Shown here piece by piece: positions 26,537-35,460 of a stretch of DNA of 64,000 nucleotides (position 1 is the stretch's first letter; each line of letters starts with the position of its first letter). Made by a program: the position numbers and the translations under genes. The notes beneath the pieces were generated by a model, which was given only the letters and a program-made list of their open reading frames with translations, was not told where the DNA came from and did not search any database. The DNA lies in assembly GCA_964291635.2 (NCBI GenBank), contig OZ219905.1:868001-932000 (forward strand). The letters are read 5' to 3'. The stretch comes from JAPPHA01 sp964291635 (GTDB taxonomy: Bacteria; Pseudomonadota; Alphaproteobacteria; Rhodobacterales; Rhodobacteraceae).

Positions 26537-28407
26537 GCTCTCTTGCGGCCGTCAATGACATCCCTGTTCCGGCGCAACCTGGCCACCAGCAACATCAGCG
26601 CTGCCGGTGTCATTCCATCGATCCGTCCGGCCTGACCGATATTCGCCGGGCGAATCCTGGTCAGCTTGTCCTTGAGTTCGTTCGAAAGACCGTTGATGCC
26701 GCGGTAGCACAAGTCATCCGGTATCGGGACCGCCTCGTCGCGCCGCAGCGCCGCAATGTCGCGTTTCTGAGATTCTATGTAGTGAACGTACACGGCATCG
26801 CGTTCAAGCTGGTCCGAGATTTCTTTCGGCGCCCCCTCCAATCCTGGCCAGATTTTGGCAAGTCCCGCAAAAGAAACATCTTTCCGCGAAAGGAATTCCA
26901 TTCCGTTGCGGCGAATCCCGTCCTGGTTGACTGCAATTCCCGCGTGCCCGGCTTCATTCGGCGTCATCGAGCAGTTTTCGAGGATTCCGCGATACTTCTC
27001 GAGGCGTTCCATCTTTTTCTCAAAGGCCAGACGTCGCTGTTCCCCGACACAGCCAATGTCGATTCCTGTCCGTGTCAGCCTTTGGTCGGCATTGTCGGCC
27101 CTGAGCGAGAGACGGTATTCGGCCCTTGAGGTGAACATTCGGTACGGTTCGACGACTCCACGCGTCACAAGATCATCTATCATCACGCCGATGTAAGCAT
27201 CCGCCCGGCCAAAAACGACCGGTTCACGATCCCCGCACGCCGCAGCCGCATTCAACCCGGCGACCAGACCTTGCGCCGCCGCTTCCTCGTATCCGGTTGT
27301 TCCGTTGATCTGCCCGGCCAAATACAGGCCTGGAACTTCCTTCACCTCGAGTGTCGGGCGAAGGGACCGCGGATCAACGTAGTCGTATTCGATCGCGTAG
27401 CCCGGCTGCCTGATGACGGCCTTTTCCAAGCCGCGAATGGTCCGGACATACGCAAGCTGGACATCAAACGGCATCGATGTCGAAATGCCGTTGGGATAAA
27501 TGGTATCATCCTCGAGGCCTTCGGGCTCAAGAAAGACCTGGTGGGATGATCGTTCAGGAAAACGAACGACCTTGTCCTCGATCGACGGGCAGTACCTGGG
27601 GCCAATACCGTCGATCTCGCCCCCGTACATTGCCGATTTTTCCAGGTTCTCCCGGATGATCTCGTGGGTCCCGGCATTGGTCTCCGTCACGCCGCAAGGG
27701 ACTTGCCGCGCCGTCGGAGCCGCCGACAGAAATGAGAACATGACCGGATCCTGGTCACCCGGCTGATTGCCGGCACGGCTCCAGTCGATCGTCGTTCCGT
27801 CCAGCCGTGGCGGTGTACCGGTTTTCAGCCGTCCGAGCGAAAAACCAAAGGACTCCATTCGTTTCGCCAGTCGAGAGGCCGGCTTGTCCCCGATGCGCCC
27901 GCCCGGCCGTGACTCGTTGCCGATATGGATGACACCCCTCAGGAAGGTTCCCGTTGTCAGGACGACCGATCTTGCCCGAATTTCAGTGCCATCGGCCAGA
28001 ACGACTCCTGCGACTCCCGGCCCGGCCATGCCGAAATCGGTTACCTCGCCCTCGACAACCGACATTCCGGGCCGATTGCGAAATTCTGGCTGCATCGCCG
28101 ACCTGTACAGGGCGCGGTCCGCCTGGACCCTCGGACCCTGAACTGCAGGACCCTTGCTTCGGTTCAAAAGCCGGAACTGAATCCCCGCCTTGTCCGCCAC
28201 CCGTCCCATGACGCCATCGAGGGCATCGATTTCCCGGACCAGGTGACCCTTGCCGAGCCCTCCGATCGCAGGGTTGCAGGACATCTCCCCGATCCGGTCA
28301 AAGCGGTGCGTTACCATTATCGTGCGGGCACCCATTCGCCAAGCCGCATGGGCGGCCTCCGCACCGGCATGACCGCCGCCGACAACGATCACATCGACAG
28401 GAGTCAT
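26533..28407 (-). CDS. mnmG: tRNA uridine-5-carboxymethylaminomethyl modification enzyme MnmG (GidA)
   Basis: FAD protein that, with MnmE, modifies U34 of tRNAs. The 624-residue length is normal from ATG at 28407 (MTPVDVIVVGGGHAGAEAA). An in-frame extension upstream to 28491 exists, but it is simply the translation of parS site 3 and lacks homology. Marks: the N-terminal FAD motif, MSCNPAIGGLGKGHLVREID, the LKTGTPPRLDG loop and PGLYLAGQINGTTGYEEAAA, with a C-terminal helical domain for MnmE. Cotranscribed with mnmE and rsmG. Confidence 0.95.
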   Translation of the reverse strand: MTPVDVIVVGGGHAGAEAAHAAWRMGARTIMVTHRFDRIGEMSCNPAIGGLGKGHLVREIDALDGVMGRVADKAGIQFRLLNRSKGPAVQGPRVQADRALYRSAMQPEFRNRPGMSVVEGEVTDFGMAGPGVAGVVLADGTEIRARSVVLTTGTFLRGVIHIGNESRPGGRIGDKPASRLAKRMESFGFSLGRLKTGTPPRLDGTTIDWSRAGNQPGDQDPVMFSFLSAAPTARQVPCGVTETNAGTHEIIRENLEKSAMYGGEIDGIGPRYCPSIEDKVVRFPERSSHQVFLEPEGLEDDTIYPNGISTSMPFDVQLAYVRTIRGLEKAVIRQPGYAIEYDYVDPRSLRPTLEVKEVPGLYLAGQINGTTGYEEAAAQGLVAGLNAAAACGDREPVVFGRADAYIGVMIDDLVTRGVVEPYRMFTSRAEYRLSLRADNADQRLTRTGIDIGCVGEQRRLAFEKKMERLEKYRGILENCSMTPNEAGHAGIAVNQDGIRRNGMEFLSRKDVSFAGLAKIWPGLEGAPKEISDQLERDAVYVHYIESQKRDIAALRRDEAVPIPDDLCYRGINGLSNELKDKLTRIRPANIGQAGRIDGMTPAALMLLVARLRRNRDVIDGRKRA

Positions 28408-28441
28408 GTCCAACCGGCGGTCGCGGCTGTTGGCGTTTCGA

Positions 28442-28457
28442 TGTTTCACGTGAAACA
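28442..28457. promoter_or_regulatory. parS site 3 (ParB-binding), intergenic mnmE-mnmG
   Basis: A third perfect TGTTTCACGTGAAACA, in the 68-base gap between the mnmE stop and the mnmG start. Confidence 0.96.
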
Positions 28458-28475
28458 TTTCGATCCCGGGACTGT

Positions 28476-29780
28476 TCACTTTCCCATGCAAAAACTGGAG
28501 AAGATCTCGTCAAGGACCTCCTCTACATCAACTTTTCCGAGAAGTGAATTCAATGCATGGACGCAGGCACGCAAGTGTTCGTGGACAAGTTCCGGCTCGA
28601 AGGGCCCGTCTGACAGCATGTCCCGGGCAGTCACCAGGGATTTCAATCCCCTCGAAATCGCGTTCCGGTGGCGTGCGCGAATTGCGGCCCGGGAAATGCC
28701 GATTCTTGGTGAGAGGACAGCCTCGATCCGGTGAATCAGGCCGTCCAGGCCTTCTCCTGTTTTTCCTGATACCGCCAAGCCCTCGCCGGTGGCGAAGACA
28801 TCGCATTTTCCCCGGCAAACGATGTCTTCAGGCCTGTGCGAAACGCCGAGACCTGCCGGTTTGCCGTCGAACGTAAGGAAAATCCGGACATCCGCTTCCT
28901 CCGCGCGGCGTCGGGCCCGCTCGATTCCGAGCGCCTCCAGCTCATCACCCGAATCCCGCAATCCCGCCGTATCCAGGATCGTGACCGGAATTCCACTGAC
29001 ATCCATTCGGACCTCGATCACGTCACGAGTCGTTCCTGCACGGGAAGAGGTCAAGGCCGCTTCGCGTCCGGCGAGAGCATTGAGCAAGGTTGACTTTCCC
29101 ACATTGGGCGGACCGACAATCGCAACTTCGAATCCGTCCCGCAGTCTTTCCGCGGCACGGGACCCCGCGATTTCGCGCCCGAATTCCTTTTCGAGTCGAT
29201 CCAGTATTGCCGCAACCTCGTCCGAAGGATCCGGTGGCGCGTCCTCCTCGTCCGGGAAATCGATGGTTGCATCCAGGAGCGCCATGGCACGGACAAGACC
29301 GTGTCGCCATCCGGTCACCAAACCGGTGAGGCCTCCTTGAAGAACATGCAACGCCTGCACACGCTGATATTCCGTTTCGGCGTCGATGAGGTCCGCCAAC
29401 CCTTCGACCTGGCTGAGATCCAACCGCCCGTTCTCCATTGCTCGCCGCGTGAACTCGCCGGGTTCCGCCGAGCGCAATCCATCCATCAGCGCTAGATCGC
29501 CGAGCAGGGCGTTAATCGTCGCCATACTCCCATGTATTTGTATTTCCAGGACATTTTCGCCTGTGAAGCTTCCGGGTGCTTCGAATGCGATCACGATGGC
29601 CTCGTCAAGGGCAATTCCGTCTCTCGTCCGGAGCTGCCGCAGCGCGGCATGCCTTGGGGCCAGGCCTCTTGCGCCCAGGCTGCCGGCCGCAGCAAAGGCA
29701 TTCGGACCCGAGATCCTGACGACGGAAATCCCGGCCTTTCCCCTTGCGGAAGCCAGGGCGAAGATCGTGTCTGCAGACAT
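28476..29780 (-). CDS. mnmE: tRNA modification GTPase MnmE (TrmE)
   Basis: GTPase partner of MnmG in U34 modification. The 434 residues comprise the N-terminal tetrahydrofolate-binding domain (TIFALASARGKAGISVVRIS, GEFTRRAMENGRLDLSQVEG), the inserted G domain with G1 GPPNVGKSTLLNAL (~residues 222-235), the G2/G3 region SRAGTTRDVIEV and DTAGLRDSGDELE, and the C-terminal FCMGK carrying the catalytic Cys. Slightly short of the usual ~450 but intact. Confidence 0.95.
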   Translation of the reverse strand: MSADTIFALASARGKAGISVVRISGPNAFAAAGSLGARGLAPRHAALRQLRTRDGIALDEAIVIAFEAPGSFTGENVLEIQIHGSMATINALLGDLALMDGLRSAEPGEFTRRAMENGRLDLSQVEGLADLIDAETEYQRVQALHVLQGGLTGLVTGWRHGLVRAMALLDATIDFPDEEDAPPDPSDEVAAILDRLEKEFGREIAGSRAAERLRDGFEVAIVGPPNVGKSTLLNALAGREAALTSSRAGTTRDVIEVRMDVSGIPVTILDTAGLRDSGDELEALGIERARRRAEEADVRIFLTFDGKPAGLGVSHRPEDIVCRGKCDVFATGEGLAVSGKTGEGLDGLIHRIEAVLSPRIGISRAAIRARHRNAISRGLKSLVTARDMLSDGPFEPELVHEHLRACVHALNSLLGKVDVEEVLDEIFSSFCMGK

Positions 29781-29844
29781 GTTTGACGTCCCGGACCTGA
29801 GACCTTCCAGGTGGCGTCAACAGCGGCCCGGGGGACCCCTGTTC

Positions 29845-31134
29845 TCAGGTGTTCATCGAATCGAAGAACTCTGCGTTGGTCCTCGTCTTTCTGAGCTTGT
29901 CCAACAGGAACTCGATCGCATCGGTCGTCCCCATCGGGTTCAGGATTCGTCGAAGCACGAACGTTTTCGTAAGCTCGGACTTGTCAACAAGAAGGTCTTC
30001 TTTCCGGGTGCCGGATTTCAGAATATCGATTGAAGGGAAGACTCGCTTGTCCGCGACTTTTCTGTCCAACACAATCTCGGAATTACCCGTACCCTTGAAT
30101 TCCTCGAAAATCACCTCGTCCATTCGCGACCCGGTGTCGATCAGGGCCGTGGCAATGATCGTCAACGAACCGCCTTCCTCGATATTCCTCGCGGCGCCAA
30201 AGAATCTTTTCGGTCGCTGCAGCGCATTGGCGTCTACGCCCCCGGTCAACACCTTTCCCGAAGACGGAACAACCGTGTTGTACGCGCGTCCGAGACGGGT
30301 AATGGAGTCCAGCAGGATGACCACATCGCGCTTGTGTTCGACGAGTCGCTTGGCCTTTTCGATTACCATCTCGGATACGGCAACATGGCGCGTGGCCGGT
30401 TCGTCAAAGGTCGATGAAACGACCTCGCCCTTGACCGAACGCTGCATGTCGGTGACTTCTTCCGGCCTTTCGTCGATCAGCAGGACGATCAGGTAGCACT
30501 CCGGGTGGTTTTGCTCGATGGAATGAGCGATGTTCTGAAGTATGACCGTTTTACCGGTCCTTGGTTGCGCAACGATCAGCGAACGCTGGCCCTTGCCGAT
30601 CGGTGCCACGAGGTCGATGACCCGCGCGGACTTGTCCTTGGCGTCCAACTCGGGAATTTCCATTTTCAGCCGCGTATCCGGGTATAGCGGAGTCAGGTTG
30701 TCGAAATGAACCTTGTGCCTGGAAGCTCCCGGTTCGCTGAAATTGATCGAGGTTACCCTGACCAGACCGAAGTAGCGTTCGTTCTCGAGCGGCGCCCGGA
30801 TCACTCCTTCCACCGTGTCTCCCGTCCTCAGGGAGTATTTCCGGATCTGGCCCGGGCTGACATAGATGTCTTCCTGTCCGGGGAGGTAGTTGGCTTCCGG
30901 CGAACGCAGGAAACCAAATCCGTCCTGCATCACCTCGAGAACACCATCGCCCGAAATCTCGGCCCCATCGTTCGCCTTTTCCTTGAGGATGGCGAACATC
31001 ATTTCACCCTTGCGCATGGGTGACGTGCTCTCGAGGTCGAGTTCCTTGGCCATCTTCAGCAGATCCGCCGGGCTTTTTGCCTTTAGATCGGAAAGTGTCA
31101 GGGATTCCTTGGGAGTAGCGGTATCTGGGGTCAT
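29845..31134 (-). CDS. rho: Transcription termination factor Rho
   Basis: Hexameric RNA helicase that ends transcription. The 429 residues (ATG at 31134; an upstream in-frame start at 31179 adds a non-homologous tail) contain the N-terminal LSDLKAKSPADLLKMAKEL, the cold-shock RNA-binding domain with GDGVLEVMQDGFGFLRSPEA, the Walker A IVAQPRTGKTVILQNI, LIDERPEEVTDMQRSVKGEV and the Q- and R-loops. The gene lies in the usual alphaproteobacterial order rho-mnmE-mnmG-rsmG-parA-parB. The expected upstream neighbour hemJ is displaced by about 32 kb. Confidence 0.96.
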   Translation of the reverse strand: MTPDTATPKESLTLSDLKAKSPADLLKMAKELDLESTSPMRKGEMMFAILKEKANDGAEISGDGVLEVMQDGFGFLRSPEANYLPGQEDIYVSPGQIRKYSLRTGDTVEGVIRAPLENERYFGLVRVTSINFSEPGASRHKVHFDNLTPLYPDTRLKMEIPELDAKDKSARVIDLVAPIGKGQRSLIVAQPRTGKTVILQNIAHSIEQNHPECYLIVLLIDERPEEVTDMQRSVKGEVVSSTFDEPATRHVAVSEMVIEKAKRLVEHKRDVVILLDSITRLGRAYNTVVPSSGKVLTGGVDANALQRPKRFFGAARNIEEGGSLTIIATALIDTGSRMDEVIFEEFKGTGNSEIVLDRKVADKRVFPSIDILKSGTRKEDLLVDKSELTKTFVLRRILNPMGTTDAIEFLLDKLRKTRTNAEFFDSMNT

Positions 31135-31286
31135 CGGAGAACCATGCGTGATGTGCCGTCGTACGGCACGTTTGACCAAAACGTGAGGGAAGCTCTTGCG
31201 ACGGTTGGGAAACCGAGCTTGACGATTCTTACATCAGGCTCCTGGTATCTGTCAAATGCTTGTCGTCGCCAAAGTGTATCCCAATC

Positions 31287-31628
31287 TCATGTATGGGGTT
31301 GGGTTTCAATTGCTGGTCGAACTTTCCACCTCAAGAAATCGTCCCATCGTCTGAACGTATTCAGCTCCGCGCGCGCCGCGGCAAGCTTCTCGCGGTTGCT
31401 CTCGAAGACCCTGCGCAGTCCGTTGAGTTCGCTACGGGCCCGGACCGATTCTTGCCACCTATCCTCGGCACGGGTTTCGGCTTCGCCGAGCCCGTCTTTC
31501 AATGCCGTGATCCCGGCCTCCGCCGCCTCGGCACGCGCATGCTCCTCTACGTACAGACGTTTCCACTCCTCCGGCGGCGGAACCGATGGAATGACCGCGT
31601 CGCAAACGGGATCTCCAGAATTCAACAT
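31287..31628 (-). CDS. Hypothetical coiled-coil protein
   Basis: A predicted 113-residue protein dominated by a charged helical region rich in A, E and R (residues ~20-90, for example RAEAAEAGITALKDGLGEAE) that should form a coiled coil; the tail reads RRWDDFLRWKVRPAIE. I do not recognise a family. The gene stands between rho and the IS110 relic, on the rho strand, at the left boundary of the accessory block. It could be native or part of the inserted DNA. Confidence 0.5.
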   Translation of the reverse strand: MLNSGDPVCDAVIPSVPPPEEWKRLYVEEHARAEAAEAGITALKDGLGEAETRAEDRWQESVRARSELNGLRRVFESNREKLAAARAELNTFRRWDDFLRWKVRPAIETQPHT

Positions 31629-31800
31629 GCGGCCGGATTAACAGATATCTGGAAGTGTAATCAGACAAAAAATCGAAATCCGGAAAATCAGTCATCAAGT
31701 GCCGGAAAATGAGGCGATCACACCCTTACCGAGATGCTATGGCTTCTTGCCCGGGATCCCGGATTCCGATTCACTCCGGGCAGGGCTGAGAGAAGGCCAC

Positions 31801-31834
31801 TGGCACGGGCCCCCTCTCTGAGCAGTTCGTGCCA
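31801..31834. other. Hairpin just upstream of the IS110 transposase relic
   Basis: TGGCACG (31801-31807) pairs with CGTGCCA (31828-31834) around a 20-base loop, ending 17 bases before the transposase ATG. IS110 elements encode a structured guide (bridge) RNA in a noncoding end, so this could be a remnant of that RNA; the single stem is not enough to prove it. Confidence 0.25.
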
Positions 31835-31851
31835 ACTGCGGAGTGAAGAAC

Positions 31852-32640
31852 ATGACGCAAGATCCGAATGCTGCCGCGTTGGCGGGCGCAATCGATAGCA
31901 CGATTTATGTCGCGGTTGAATTCAGCCCTTCGTCCCGGGTTGTTGCTCTGCACTGTCCGGATGCAGGGGGCAAGGTCAGTCTCCGCACGATGAAGCCGGC
32001 AAGCACTGGGGAACCTGGTGGGGCTGATCCGCCGCGGCCGGGAGCGCGTGGTTCGGAGTTTGGGCCGGGATGTGCGTGTGTTGTTGACCTATGAGGCCGG
32101 CTACGAAGGTTTCTGGCTGGTGCGGGATATCGAGCGCCGTGACGCCGGGATCGAAGTCTTCCTCGATGACCCGGCGAACTTGCAGACGAACCGTCGTGCC
32201 GGGAAGGTGAAGACGGATCGTGTCGATGCCAGGAAGATGGTGCGATCCCTGAAGGCATGGGACCAGGGCGATCGGGACGCGATGTCCTGGGTGCGGGTTC
32301 CCGGCGTCGAAGAGGAGGATCGCAAACGCCTGATGCGCGAACGGGACAGCCTGATCAAGGAGCGGGTCCGTCTCGGCACCCGGATCAAGGCGCTCCTGAT
32401 GCTGCACGGCATCTTTGGCCTGCACCCGGATCGCCGGGACTTCTTTGACCAGCTCGCCGCGGTGCGCACGGGATACGGGGCTCCCCTGCCGCCACACCTG
32501 CGCGCAGAGATCGATCGGGTCTTCGATCGTCGCCAGCTTGTGAAAAGCCAGCTGGAGATGATCGAACGTGACAAGCAGGCACGGCTCAAGGCCGGGCTGC
32601 AGGCACGCAACGATGGTGTCAAGGACGCCGGCAAGGGGAA
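31852..32640 (+). pseudogene. IS110-family transposase, frameshifted and 3'-truncated
   Basis: ATG at 31852 opens MTQDPNAAALAGAIDSTIYV, the start of a RuvC-like DEDD domain. The frame breaks near 32010; the protein continues in another frame as GLIRRGRERVVRSLGRDVRV, then LLTYEAGYEGFWLV and the hallmark KTDRVDARKMVRSL. Homology ends around 32640 before the C-terminal Transposase_20 domain with its catalytic Ser. What follows is unrelated sequence up to the 3' end of the monooxygenase gene. The element is dead and marks the left edge of the accessory block. Confidence 0.85.
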
Positions 32641-32715
32641 CGTGGTGATCGCGGACCTCGTCCCGATCTCAGGAAATCCGGGTTCCGTCCCGAACCCGGA
32701 GGCTGCCTGCCCTGC

Positions 32716-33810
32716 TCATGAGGCGGCACCGATCGCGGCGTTGATCCGCGGCATGACCTCCTCCGCCATCAGGATCATCGACCGGCGGCCCAGTTCGCGG
32801 TCCGTCCAGTCGTGGCCCGCGTAGACCAGGTTCCCGAAATCGCCGACCTGCTCGCGGAACGCGAGAAGCTGGTCCGCGACCGAGGACGGGTCGCCATGGA
32901 TCACCAGCCGATCCACCACATCCTCGAGCGTCACCGCGCTGTCGGGCATGTCCTGGTCCTCCTTGAACAGGTTCATGCGGCCGGCCGCCCCCAGCTTGGT
33001 CAGAAGCTGCGCGTAATAGTACACATACGGGCTGCCGGGGTCGCGGGCATAGGCGCGCGCCGTCGCCATGTCGTCCGCAACGCAGATGTTCTTGGCCACC
33101 CGCCAGTTGCCGGCGTCAACCGCCCGCCCGCCCTGCGCGCAGCCCGCGACATAGTTCGGCCAATGCGTGGCCACCCATCTCGGCAGCAGGAAATTCGCGG
33201 AAATCGGATCCCAGCCCCGCGCGGCCATCGCCGTGACACCCCTGGAGAACGGCGCCACCGCCGTGCCGACGATCGGCGGGTGCGGATCCTGGTAGGGCCT
33301 GAGGATCATGCCCTGGCCAATCTCGGGGATCATGGTGCGCTCGGTCGAGACCTCGTAGAACGCGCCGGACAGGTTGTAGGGCGCCTCGCCCGCCCAGATG
33401 TCGAGCACCATGTCGATGCATTCGACGAACATGGCGTTGCGGTCACGGTCGAAATTGCCGAACACCTCCGCATCAGACATCAGCCCGCCGGGCGAGATCC
33501 CGAAGATCAAGCGGCCCTCCAGCATGTGGTCGAGCATCGCCACCTCCGCCGCCACGCGGGCAGGGTGCGCGTTCGGCAGGTTCACCGTGCCCGTGCCAAG
33601 ACGGATCGACCTGGTCTCATAGGCAAGGCTCGCCAGGAAGGCGACCGTCGAGGTGATGATCTCGGCATGATCGGTCGAGTGCTCACCGCAATAGGCCTCG
33701 GCAAAGCCCAGCTCCTCCGCCAGCAGGAACGCCTCGCGATCCTCCGCGATGGACTGCGCGACCGGCTTGCCCAGCGGGTGGATCGGCATGGTGAAAAACG
33801 ACAGCTCCAT
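32716..33810 (-). CDS. LLM-class (bacterial luciferase-like) flavin-dependent monooxygenase
   Basis: A 364-residue TIM-barrel enzyme that uses reduced FMN and O2. ATG at 33810 has GGAGG upstream; the open frame further upstream is not homologous. Marks: MELSFFTMPIHPLGK, AEELGFAEAYCGEHST, RLGTGTVNLPNAHPARVAAE, VAMLDHMLEGRLIFGISPGG, VFGNFDRDRNAMF. Substrate unknown; relatives act on alkanes, sulfonates, terpenes and EDTA-like compounds. The divergent flavin reductase gene (34939) is the likely FMNH2 supplier. It lies downstream of the LysR gene on the same strand. Confidence 0.88.
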   Translation of the reverse strand: MELSFFTMPIHPLGKPVAQSIAEDREAFLLAEELGFAEAYCGEHSTDHAEIITSTVAFLASLAYETRSIRLGTGTVNLPNAHPARVAAEVAMLDHMLEGRLIFGISPGGLMSDAEVFGNFDRDRNAMFVECIDMVLDIWAGEAPYNLSGAFYEVSTERTMIPEIGQGMILRPYQDPHPPIVGTAVAPFSRGVTAMAARGWDPISANFLLPRWVATHWPNYVAGCAQGGRAVDAGNWRVAKNICVADDMATARAYARDPGSPYVYYYAQLLTKLGAAGRMNLFKEDQDMPDSAVTLEDVVDRLVIHGDPSSVADQLLAFREQVGDFGNLVYAGHDWTDRELGRRSMILMAEEVMPRINAAIGAAS

Positions 33811-33931
33811 CTGGCCCTCCGAGCGGCTCTTTCCGGCGGGATTATCCACCACCGCCGGCCCGGCGGAAAATGATGGTTGCTCATGGCCGCCATCAGGTTT
33901 CCCGATAGAGGGGACGTGGCGCGGACAGTTC

Positions 33932-34837
33932 CTAAGCGAAATCGTCCAGGGCGGTCGCGAGTTCGCCATTGAGAACTCCGCAGAACGCCTGCCCGGCGTC
34001 GCTGAGCGGCACCGATACCGGCTCGATCCGAAGGTAATCGACAGTCAGTTCCGGACCGGTGATCGGAATCACCCGGCGCCGGTCGCTCGTCAGGTCGGGC
34101 AGGCACAGGATCCCGGGCAGGATCGTTGCCCAATCGGAGCGCGCTACGAGATCAAGCGTCGTGAACATGGAATCGAGCTCAATCAGACGTCCTGTCTCTA
34201 TCCCATGGGTGGCGATGTACTGATCGATCTTGCGCCGCCGGACGTTTTCGCGGGTGGGCAGCACCAGGTCCAGGGGGGGAAGATCCGCCAGCCGCACGCG
34301 ACCGTCTGCCGCGATGCCGCTTTCGCAGGAGACAACCAGATATTCTCGATCCGTCCCCATCAGGCTCGCGCGCAGCCGCATGTCGGCATCGAACGCGGGT
34401 ACGACCGCGAAGTCCAGTTCGCCCGCGAGGACACGGCGGAACAGTTCGGCAGAATAGGCCTCGCGCACCGTGATCTTCACATTGGGGAAATCCTCGGCGA
34501 ACCGCATCAGCGCCGGCCCCAGGACCGCGCGCGTAAAGGTCGGCATCAGCCCAACCGTCACATGCCCCGTCACCGCGCCGGACAGAGCGCGCAGGTTGGT
34601 TTCCGCCTCGGTCGCCGCCAGCAAGACCCGCACCGCGTCGCGATAGAACCGTTTGCCTGCCTCGGTCGGTGTGACGCCCGTGGAACTGCGGTACAACAAT
34701 TGCACCTGGTACCGGTCCTCAAGCTGCCGCACATGCATTGACAGGCCCGACTGAGTTGCGTTCACGCGCCGCGCCCCGGCCGAGAAGGACCCTTCCTCGA
34801 ACACGGCAACGAAGTATTTCAAATGCTGCAGTTTCAC
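33932..34837 (-). CDS. LysR-family transcriptional regulator
   Basis: A 301-residue LysR protein: N-terminal winged helix (MKLQHLKYFVAVFEEGSFSA, ARRVNATQSGLSMHVRQLED) and a C-terminal effector-binding domain (residues ~90-300). It is divergent from the flavin reductase operon, with about 100 bases between, and precedes the LLM monooxygenase gene on its own strand. LysR regulators typically control the adjacent divergent operon in response to a pathway metabolite, so it probably governs this monooxygenase/reductase set. Confidence 0.9.
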   Translation of the reverse strand: MKLQHLKYFVAVFEEGSFSAGARRVNATQSGLSMHVRQLEDRYQVQLLYRSSTGVTPTEAGKRFYRDAVRVLLAATEAETNLRALSGAVTGHVTVGLMPTFTRAVLGPALMRFAEDFPNVKITVREAYSAELFRRVLAGELDFAVVPAFDADMRLRASLMGTDREYLVVSCESGIAADGRVRLADLPPLDLVLPTRENVRRRKIDQYIATHGIETGRLIELDSMFTTLDLVARSDWATILPGILCLPDLTSDRRRVIPITGPELTVDYLRIEPVSVPLSDAGQAFCGVLNGELATALDDFA

Positions 34838-34938
34838 CGCCGATCCCTTTCAGACCCCGTCGATATCAGAAAATCAGATCGAAGCCATCATCAATTATTA
34901 GTTTTTCATCACCCGCGGATCGCTATCCTTGTGACTGC

Positions 34939-35460
34939 ATGGAGGACTCGCCGATAGACACGCACGTCACATACCCGGTTCCCTTTGCCCGGCGTGAGCT
35001 TCGGGATGTCCTCGGCCATTTCGCGACCGGCGTTGCGGTGGTGACGACCTGCGGTAACGATTCCAGGCCAGTGGGGCTGGCGGTGAACTCCTTTTCATCG
35101 GTATCTCTTGACCCGCCCGAAATCCTTTGGAGCATCACCTCAACCGCACCCTCGCGAATCGCTTTCGAGCGCCATGGCGCCTTCGCAGTCAATGTCATGC
35201 CGGAAGAGGACAAGGACCGGATCCTGCAATTCGCGCGTCCCTCGGACAACAAGTTCGACGGCGTGTCCTGGCGGCGGGGTCGGTGCGAAGTTCCGGTTCT
35301 GGACAACGCAATCGCGATATTTGAATGCGACACCAAACAGATGATCCCCTGCGGCGATCACCACATCATCGTGGGCTCTGTCCGGGCCATCGACAGCCGC
35401 GAGGGCAACCCGCTGGTGTTCTTCCGCGGTCGGTTCACGTCTTTGGGTGCAACGGTTTGA
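34939..35460 (+). CDS. NAD(P)H:flavin reductase (HpaC/FMN-binding split-barrel family)
   Basis: A 173-residue small flavin reductase. ATG at 34939 opens MEDSPIDTHVTYPVPFARRE; the core shows LRDVLGHFATGVAVVTTCGN, VGLAVNSFSSVSLDPPEILW and a late DHHIIVGSVRAID. These enzymes reduce free FMN or FAD for two-component monooxygenases, matching the LLM enzyme encoded on the other side of the LysR gene. Its stop overlaps the TTG start of the next gene. Confidence 0.88.
   Translation: MEDSPIDTHVTYPVPFARRELRDVLGHFATGVAVVTTCGNDSRPVGLAVNSFSSVSLDPPEILWSITSTAPSRIAFERHGAFAVNVMPEEDKDRILQFARPSDNKFDGVSWRRGRCEVPVLDNAIAIFECDTKQMIPCGDHHIIVGSVRAIDSREGNPLVFFRGRFTSLGATV

Noticed and set aside
28408..28491. N-terminal extension of MnmG (MHGKVNSPGIEMFHVKH...)
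   Set aside because: It is the in-frame translation of parS site 3 and flanking DNA; MnmG homology starts at the ATG at 28407.
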